Shown piece by piece: positions 7,516 to 12,109 of a DNA stretch of 12,109 nucleotides. The stretch is from Deltaproteobacteria bacterium. GTDB lineage: Bacteria > Myxococcota > B64-G9. Position numbers and translations under genes: made by a program. The stretch is from the NCBI GenBank assembly GCA_003647095.1, contig QMME01000088.1:1-12109 (forward strand), given 5' to 3'. Under the pieces are notes generated by a model. It was not told the origin of the DNA. It saw only the letters and a program-made list of their open reading frames with translations, and ran no database searches. The first letter of the stretch is position 1. Each line of letters starts with the position of its first letter.

Positions 7516-8769
7516 TCACGCCCTCCTCGCCGCCACCAGGGCCTTGGCGGCGGCCCCCGTCGCATCTCGTGTCGAGGCGGCTACTTCCTCCGGGCGGCGA
7601 GCCACGCCGGCCGCGAAGATGCGGGCCGACTCGTCGTCCCGGGCGAAGCCGTCGTCATCCAGGGGAATCTCCAGCGGCAGCCCGTCAACCGCCAGGTTGG
7701 GCACCATGCCGGTGGCCAGGACCACCAGGTCGGCGCTGGCGTCGACCAGGCGGCCGGCCTCGACGTCTTCCAGCCGCAGCGACAGCTTGCCGTCGGCCGC
7801 CGGCTTGATCTCGCCCACCTTGCCCTTGACCAGGCGCACCCCCTCGGTGGCTTCCACCCGGGTGAGCACGTCCTCGTTGCGTCCCAGGGCGCGGCGGTCG
7901 ATGTAATAGATGTCCACCTGGCAATCGGGCAGTTGCTCCTTGACGTAGAGTGCCTGCTTGAGCGAGGCCAGGCAGCATACCCCCGAGCAATAGGGCAGGT
8001 GGTTGACGTCGCGGGAACCGGCGCACTGCACGAAGGCCACTCGCTGCGGCGGCTGACCGTCGGAAAGACGCTTGATGTGCCCGTCGGTGGGTCCCCCGGG
8101 CGCCGCCATCCTCTCCATCTGCACGTTGCTGATGACATCGGGCAGCTGGCCCGCGCCCAGGTTGTCGAGCCGGGCCGGGGAATAGGGCTGCCAGCCGGTG
8201 GCCACGATCACGGCCGTCACTTCCAGCTCCTGGCGGGTGGGCTGGGCCTGGAGATCGACGGCGTCCACCGGGCAGGCCCGGCGAATGGCCTCCAGCTCCT
8301 CGGGGCTGCAGGCGTCGTGGTCGAGGATGTAACGATGCGGCCAGGCCGCTGCGTGGGGCAGGCGCACCGCCTTGACCTGGTTCATGCCCAGGTTGAAGGG
8401 GTCGGGCACGGTGGTCTGGCAGACCCGGGCGCACTCGCCGCAGGCGGTGCAGTTGTCGCGGATCCAGGCCGGCCGGCTTTCCAGCACCACCCGCCAGCCG
8501 GAGCCGCTGCGCTCGGCGGCCACCAGGCTGGTGGAGGTGAGCACGCGAATGCGCGGGTTGCGCTGCAGCCGCTGCAGGTTGATCTCCAGGCCGCACAGGG
8601 GCGGGCACAGCTTGGGGAAGTACAGGTGGTTGCGCGCCACCCGGCCGCCGAGGTAGGGCTCGCGCTCGACCAGCAACACTTCCCCGCCGGCCTCGGCCGC
8701 CTCGAGCGCGGCGGTGATGCCGGCGATGCCGGCACCGAGCACCAGCAAGGGTTTATCGGTCGTGTTCAT
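7516..8769 (-). CDS. qmoA: QmoA: HdrA-like FAD/iron-sulfur subunit of the quinone-interacting complex
   Basis: QmoA is the smaller HdrA-like flavoprotein of QmoABC, thought to face AprBA in the cytoplasm. The 417-residue size is typical. An N-terminal FAD-binding Rossmann motif is visible (LGAGIAG, 11-17). Next come the QmoA/HdrA segment FPKLCPPLCGLEIN with C55 and C59, and a [4Fe-4S] motif CTACGECARVC (C107/110/113/117). VQCAGSRD with YCSGVCC (C249, C261, C265, C266) follows, then a second flavin-type motif LATGMVPN. The product shares VQCAGSRD and LATGMVPN with QmoB, as expected for HdrA paralogues. The ATG at 8769 overlaps the TGA of the preceding YkgJ-type gene (ATGA) and follows a GGGAGGAA ribosome site. 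Synthesis is therefore probably coupled to that gene. Confidence 0.96.
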   Translation of the reverse strand: MNTTDKPLLVLGAGIAGITAALEAAEAGGEVLLVEREPYLGGRVARNHLYFPKLCPPLCGLEINLQRLQRNPRIRVLTSTSLVAAERSGSGWRVVLESRPAWIRDNCTACGECARVCQTTVPDPFNLGMNQVKAVRLPHAAAWPHRYILDHDACSPEELEAIRRACPVDAVDLQAQPTRQELEVTAVIVATGWQPYSPARLDNLGAGQLPDVISNVQMERMAAPGGPTDGHIKRLSDGQPPQRVAFVQCAGSRDVNHLPYCSGVCCLASLKQALYVKEQLPDCQVDIYYIDRRALGRNEDVLTRVEATEGVRLVKGKVGEIKPAADGKLSLRLEDVEAGRLVDASADLVVLATGMVPNLAVDGLPLEIPLDDDGFARDDESARIFAAGVARRPEEVAASTRDATGAAAKALVAARRA

Positions 8770-9581
8770 GGATTCCTCCCGCTCGCGGGTGCGTCGGGAC
8801 GCACCTGCATGGTGGGTTCGGCAAACAGGGCGAATCTTAGCCAGCGAAAGGCAAACTGCAGCAGCTCCTCGTCGTCGGAGCGGAGTTTTTCGATCAGTTC
8901 GTCTTCCATCTCGAATCTCTTCAGGAAGGTGGTGTCGAAGACGAAGCGCCGGAAGGCGTCGAGGTCGTAGCAGGCGGTGTAGAACATGTCCATGCGGCGG
9001 ATGTCGAGCTGGCGGCCGCCGATGAACCAGGGGTGGGTGACCACCCGGCGGAAGCCCTCCTCCAGGTGATCGCGCTCGGCCAGGCCCTGGTTGGCCTGCC
9101 AGGATTCCACCGTCCAGTCCTGCCCCTGGCCATGACCGTGGCAGAAGTCATCCTCGAACAGGAAGTACATCGGCTCCGGTTCCTGCCCGGCCCGTGCCGG
9201 GGGCAGGGCCATGGCCAGCGGGTACATGCGGCAGGACCAGGGGCGCGCCTGGTACACCGTGCATCCCTGGTCGCCCACGAAGGGGCAGGTCTTCTTCTCG
9301 TCGTCGTTCATCTTCAGCACCACCACCGGCAGCTGCAATTCCTTGGTGAAGGGAGTCAGGGTGTGACGCCGCAGGAAATCGCCGGTCTCCAGGCCCAGCC
9401 GGCGCGACAGCTGCAGCACGTCCAGCGGGGTGAGCAGGATATTGACGTTGGCGCAGCAATCGGTGAAGCAGTCCAGCCCCGGATGACAGGCGAACCGGAA
9501 CTGCTGGCCCGCCTCCAGGGTGCGCTTGTCACGCAGGGGATAGGGCAACTCGGACACGGGATTGGCTATTTTGCTTGACAT
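8766..9581 (-). CDS. YkgJ-type cysteine-cluster protein, unknown role, coupled to qmoA
   Basis: The 271-residue product carries the YkgJ-type (CxxCxxCC, putative zinc- or iron-chelating) cluster. The first part is FACHPGLDCFTDCC, with C32, C38, C42 and C43, followed by LTPLD. The second part is TCPFVGDQGCTVYQARPWSCRMYPL, with C99, C107 and C117, which matches the family's 'C-P-F....C.iY..RP..CR.yP' signature. The rest (about 125-271) is charged, aromatic-rich and unassigned. I see no signal peptide or membrane segment, so it is probably cytoplasmic. The ATG at 9581 is 13 bases after the zinc-finger gene. The in-frame sequence further upstream overlaps that gene and is proline/arginine-rich shadow sequence, so it was excluded. 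The stop overlaps the qmoA start. Position between aprBA and qmoABC suggests a part in Apr/Qmo assembly, cofactor supply or regulation; this is inference. Confidence 0.85.
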   Translation of the reverse strand: MSSKIANPVSELPYPLRDKRTLEAGQQFRFACHPGLDCFTDCCANVNILLTPLDVLQLSRRLGLETGDFLRRHTLTPFTKELQLPVVVLKMNDDEKKTCPFVGDQGCTVYQARPWSCRMYPLAMALPPARAGQEPEPMYFLFEDDFCHGHGQGQDWTVESWQANQGLAERDHLEEGFRRVVTHPWFIGGRQLDIRRMDMFYTACYDLDAFRRFVFDTTFLKRFEMEDELIEKLRSDDEELLQFAFRWLRFALFAEPTMQVRPDAPASGRNP

Positions 9582-9594
9582 GGAAACGTCTCTT

Positions 9595-9903
9595 TCAGGT
9601 GCCGCCGGGATCCCCGTTGCCGGTACCGGCGGCAGCGACGATGCGGTCGCGCAGGGCGCTCGGCGACCACACCGCCAGCGGCTGGGCGATGTTCTTCTCG
9701 CGGTTGACCAGGCGGTAACGGTAGGAAGAGCGTACCCGGTAGTGGGACCACATCCACTCCCAGCCGTCACGGTAGTAGGGGCAATCATCGTTGAAGCAGG
9801 CCCACTGCACGGCCTCCTGCCAGCCGGTGTTGTCGGGCAGGGTGAAGGCCTGCAGGGGGGTGCCACAGTGGGGGCAAACAGGAATGGGTGCCTGTCGCGC
9901 CAT
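9595..9903 (-). CDS. Small Cys4 zinc-finger protein (Ogr/Delta-like spacing), unknown role
   Basis: This 102-residue protein has an N-terminal C10-x2-C13-x22-C36-x4-C41 pattern (CPHCG and CFNDDC). The spacing matches Ogr/Delta-type phage zinc fingers, which are transcription activators, but also some zinc ribbons. The rest is rich in aromatic and basic residues (WEWMWSHYR, YRYRLVNREK) and ends in a disordered, Gly-rich tail. I chose the ATG at 9903 because GGAGGAA lies nine bases before it. An in-frame ATG upstream (MDQEQFTSP...) would add 26 residues encoded through the hairpin at 9928-9962, and is less likely. It lies between aprA and the YkgJ-type gene in the same orientation, 13 bases before the latter. 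A regulator of the operon, or a small partner protein of Apr/Qmo, would both fit. The function is not known to me. Confidence 0.75.
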   Translation of the reverse strand: MARQAPIPVCPHCGTPLQAFTLPDNTGWQEAVQWACFNDDCPYYRDGWEWMWSHYRVRSSYRYRLVNREKNIAQPLAVWSPSALRDRIVAAAGTGNGDPGGT

Positions 9904-9927
9904 GTCGTCGTCTTCCTCCAGACAAGG

Positions 9928-9962
9928 CAAGCCCCAGGCGCCCACCGGGCGCCTGGGGCTTG
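9928..9962 (-). promoter_or_regulatory. Perfect 16-bp hairpin after aprA
   Basis: The arms caagccccaggcgccc (9928-9943) and gggcgcctggggcttg (9947-9962) are exact reverse complements around a three-base loop. The structure begins about 40 bases after the aprA stop and ends just before the ribosome site of the zinc-finger gene. On the minus strand it is followed by CCTTGTCTGG, not a T run. It therefore looks less like a complete Rho-independent terminator than like an attenuator or an RNA 3'-end stabiliser that would keep aprBA mRNA in excess of the downstream genes. The hairpin is certain; its role is inferred. Confidence 0.75.
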
Positions 9963-10001
9963 TGAACTGCTCTTGGTCCATCCGTTTCCGGCTCCGCGGG
10001 A

Positions 10002-11882
10002 TCAGAAGATGTGCTTGATGGGCACCTTCTTCATTTCCCACTCGCCGGTCTTGGCGTCGTACTTGCAGTTGACGAACACTTCCCACTCCTTGTCCATCTT
10101 GGGCTTGTCGGAGCGGAAGTAGTACCCCGGCCAACGGGTCTCCTCGCGGAAGAGGATGCTGCGCACGTGGGCCTCGGCCTGGTAGGTGCGCTGCACGTTC
10201 TCCCAGCAGCGCATCAGCTCGTGCAGGTCACGGGCAGCCAGGTTCTTGGAGTCTTCCTTGAGCATGCCGAGCAGCTCCAGGCAGCGCTCCAGGTTCTTCT
10301 GCGAGGTGGTGAACTGGGCGGTCACGCCACCGGCGTACTCGTCCATCATCTTCTGCAGGCGCATCATGTACATGCGCGGCAGGATGTAGTGCGGGTTGGT
10401 CTCCGGGTCGGTGGTCTTGTCCTTGTTGGTCTCGAAGTTGTCCAGCGGCTGCAGGATCTCCTTCTTCAGGGCGTCGAGGTCGCCGTAGTTGGCCTCGGCC
10501 GGCGGGTTCTCCTTGACGATGAAGTTGATGGCCGCCTTGGCGGCGATGCGTCCCTCGGCGTGCGAGCCGGAGGAGAACTTGTGGGAGGAGGCGCCGGAAG
10601 CGTCGCCGGCGGCGAACAGCCCCTTGACGGTGGTCATGTTGTCATAACCCCAGAAGTAGCCCTCGGGAGCCAGGTCCTTGGGACCGGACACCCAGGCGCC
10701 GGAAGCGCCGGAGTGGGAGCCGATGAAGTAAGGCTCGGCGGCGGCGATTTCCGAAGGCGCTTTCTCGGGCTGGATGTTCTGGGCGGCCCAGAGGATGGCC
10801 TGCGAGATGGTCATGTCCAGGAAGTCTTCCCAGGCCTCGGCCTCGAGCTCCTTGAGCTTCTTCTTGGCGGCCTTCTCGTCGCCCTCGCTCTCGGCGATCT
10901 TCTGGATGGCTTCCTCGGTGCGCATGTAGATGGGGCCCTTGCCTTCCATGACGTCGAGCATCATCAGCCAGTTGCGCAGGTTGGCCGGGACCGGCTTGAC
11001 CATGCCGTAGGGAGCCCAGTTCTCCAGCTCGGGACGGCGGGTCTGCATGTAGGTCTCGCCCAGGGCGTTGGTGGCGCGGGACTTGAACAGCAGGAACCAG
11101 GCACCCACCGGGCCGTAAGCGTCCTTGAAGCGCACCGGGATGAAGCGCACTTCCTGGCAGGTCATCTCGGCGCCGGCCTGGATGGTGAAGAAGGCCGAGG
11201 AGCCGGAGTTCCAGGGCGGGTACCAGGCGCGGCCCTGGCCCTCGCCGGAAGAGCGCGGCTTGAACACGTGCACCGCGCCGCCCATGGCCGCCAGCACGGC
11301 CCGGGCCTTGAAGACGTAGAACTTCTCTTCGCGTACCGAGAAGCCCACGGCGCCGACGCAGCGGTCACCGTCCACCAGCGGGTGGGTGATGAACACGCGC
11401 TCGAAGATCTCGCCCAGATCGCCCAGCTCGGCCATGGCGTTCTTGGCGGCCTCGGCCACGATCACCTTGTAGGACTCGCCGTTGATCATCAGCTGCCAGC
11501 GGCCCTCGTGCACGTAGTTGCCGTCCTTGTCCTTCCAGATGGGCAGGCCCCACTTCTCGAACAGGTGCACCGAGGAGTCGACGTGGCGGGCGATGTTGGC
11601 CACCAGGTCCTCGCGGGTGACACCCATGAGATCGTTGCGGACGTAGTCCACGTAGTCCTTGATGGTGTTGTTGCCGCTGGTGAGATCGACGTACTGGTTG
11701 ATGGCCGACAGGCCCATGGCCACCGCACCGGAGCGGTCCATGGCCGCCTTGTCGACGACGGCTACCTTCAGGTTGTTCTTCTTCGCCCAGTGGGCGGCCT
11801 CGACGGCGGCGCCGCAAGCGGCCATGCCGCCACCCAGGATCAACAGATCGGTTTTTACCTCGACGGTCTCGAAGTTCGCCAT
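10002..11882 (-). CDS. aprA: Adenylylsulfate (APS) reductase, alpha subunit
   Basis: AprA is the FAD-containing catalytic subunit of dissimilatory APS reductase, interconverting APS with sulfite + AMP in the cytoplasm. The 626-residue product has an N-terminal FAD motif (LGGGMAACGAA, from 16). GLSAIN (57-62) holds the asparagine expected at the flavin/substrate site. RFIPVRFKDAYGPVGAW (246-262) carries the conserved arginine R251, and GSHSGASGAW (388-397) holds the active-site histidine H390; these roles are assigned by resemblance to the Archaeoglobus enzyme. Further FAD-contact sequence (GLFAAGDASG, KFSSGSHAEG) lies at 421-444. The ATG at 11882 follows GGAAGGAG by eight bases and lies 21 bases after aprB, so the two are co-translated. 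It is the longest enzyme gene of the block and intact. The C-terminus ends in PIKHIF, as in full-length AprA. Confidence 0.98.
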   Translation of the reverse strand: MANFETVEVKTDLLILGGGMAACGAAVEAAHWAKKNNLKVAVVDKAAMDRSGAVAMGLSAINQYVDLTSGNNTIKDYVDYVRNDLMGVTREDLVANIARHVDSSVHLFEKWGLPIWKDKDGNYVHEGRWQLMINGESYKVIVAEAAKNAMAELGDLGEIFERVFITHPLVDGDRCVGAVGFSVREEKFYVFKARAVLAAMGGAVHVFKPRSSGEGQGRAWYPPWNSGSSAFFTIQAGAEMTCQEVRFIPVRFKDAYGPVGAWFLLFKSRATNALGETYMQTRRPELENWAPYGMVKPVPANLRNWLMMLDVMEGKGPIYMRTEEAIQKIAESEGDEKAAKKKLKELEAEAWEDFLDMTISQAILWAAQNIQPEKAPSEIAAAEPYFIGSHSGASGAWVSGPKDLAPEGYFWGYDNMTTVKGLFAAGDASGASSHKFSSGSHAEGRIAAKAAINFIVKENPPAEANYGDLDALKKEILQPLDNFETNKDKTTDPETNPHYILPRMYMMRLQKMMDEYAGGVTAQFTTSQKNLERCLELLGMLKEDSKNLAARDLHELMRCWENVQRTYQAEAHVRSILFREETRWPGYYFRSDKPKMDKEWEVFVNCKYDAKTGEWEMKKVPIKHIF

Positions 11883-11903
11883 GGCTGTCTCTCCTTCCTC
11901 GCC

Positions 11904-12109
11904 TTACTTCGTCCACACCTTGTCGAGCTTCAGCGACTCGGGCTCGGTGAACAGCACCGGGCTCTCCATGTCCGGCTCGTTGCCCCAGCCACCGGCCGGC
12001 TCGGCCTTGCCCTCGGGGGTGGTGCGGATGGGGAACTTGAAGCGCTTGACCTGGCCGTTGCGGAACTTGACCGTCCACATGATGTTGTCGGTCGCGCGCA
12101 TGGGGACGA
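11904..12109 (-). CDS. aprB: APS reductase, beta subunit (C-terminal part; 5' end outside window)
   Basis: The frame is open to the right edge and gives the last 67 residues or so of the protein. The stretch VPMRATDNIMWTVKFRNG and then KRFKFPIRTTPEG is characteristic of the AprB C-terminal extension. This tail wraps around AprA and helps to hold the heterodimer together. The N-terminal ferredoxin part with two [4Fe-4S] clusters, which passes electrons to or from the AprA flavin, lies outside the window. The ATG at 12101 is an internal methionine and not the start, because homologous sequence (VP) continues before it to the edge. aprB precedes aprA by 21 bases in the usual aprBA order. Any promoter for the block is upstream of the window. 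Confidence 0.95.
   Translation of the reverse strand, partial: VPMRATDNIMWTVKFRNGQVKRFKFPIRTTPEGKAEPAGGWGNEPDMESPVLFTEPESLKLDKVWTK

Noticed and set aside
7516..7565. Longer qmoB starting inside qmoA.
   Set aside because: The added residues (MRRGPPPRPWW...) are shadow sequence; the MEKVGVF start matches the QmoB N-terminus and has a good ribosome site.
132..8970. Several long plus-strand open frames opposite the SulP, sat, qmoC, qmoB and qmoA genes (for example 990-2876 and 5226-7253).
   Set aside because: They are antisense to well-identified genes, are rich in Gly, His, Gln, Val and Arg as expected from GC-rich shadow frames, and show no domain motifs.
9582..9866. In-frame extension of the YkgJ-type protein upstream of 9581.
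   Set aside because: It overlaps the zinc-finger gene and encodes Pro/Arg/Ser/Thr-rich shadow sequence unlike the rest of the protein.
9904..9981. Longer version of the zinc-finger protein starting MDQEQFTSP.
   Set aside because: It would be translated through the perfect hairpin, and the ATG at 9903 has a better-placed ribosome site. It is not fully excluded.

Overview
The window is about 12.1 kb of GC-rich DNA that is almost fully coding. No stretch over about 100 bases lacks a gene. I see no tRNA, rRNA, CRISPR array or mobile element. One long gene block lies on the minus strand and reads from the right edge to the left: aprB (3' end only) - aprA - small Cys4 zinc-finger protein - YkgJ-type cysteine-cluster protein - qmoA - qmoB - qmoC - sat - terminator - SulP transporter. 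A plus-strand gene, probably UvrA-like, ends at the left edge and converges on the transporter.

The block encodes the sulfite/APS/sulfate branch of dissimilatory sulfur metabolism. AprBA interconverts sulfite plus AMP with adenosine-5'-phosphosulfate (APS). QmoABC links AprBA electrons to the membrane quinone pool. Sat interconverts APS plus pyrophosphate with ATP plus sulfate. The SulP protein probably moves sulfate or another anion across the membrane. The same gene set serves sulfate reducers and, run in reverse, sulfur oxidizers. I favour a sulfur-oxidizing proteobacterium, probably a gammaproteobacterium, from base composition and protein flavour. This is an inference, because no dsr, sox or phylogenetic marker is in the window. 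Having qmoABC next to aprBA fits the Qmo-type Apr arrangement rather than the AprM type.

Layout: 11904-12109 aprB end; 10002-11882 aprA; 9928-9962 a perfect hairpin after aprA; 9595-9903 zinc-finger protein; 8766-9581 YkgJ protein, whose stop overlaps the qmoA start; 7516-8769 qmoA; 5265-7514 qmoB; 4154-5251 qmoC; 2866-4131 sat; 2795-2834 intrinsic terminator; 99-2762 SulP transporter; 1-102 end of a convergent plus-strand gene.

The least ordinary element is the 887-residue SulP protein. Its membrane domain is interrupted by an insert of about 170 residues in a loop expected to face the periplasm. The insert carries a CxxCH motif of the heme c attachment type, flanked by helical, charged segments. 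Its C-terminus holds two tandem STAS units of 151 residues each, from an in-frame 453-bp duplication. The second oddity is a pair of small metal-binding-type proteins between the reductase and its electron-transfer complex. They are good candidates for accessory or regulatory factors of Apr/Qmo.
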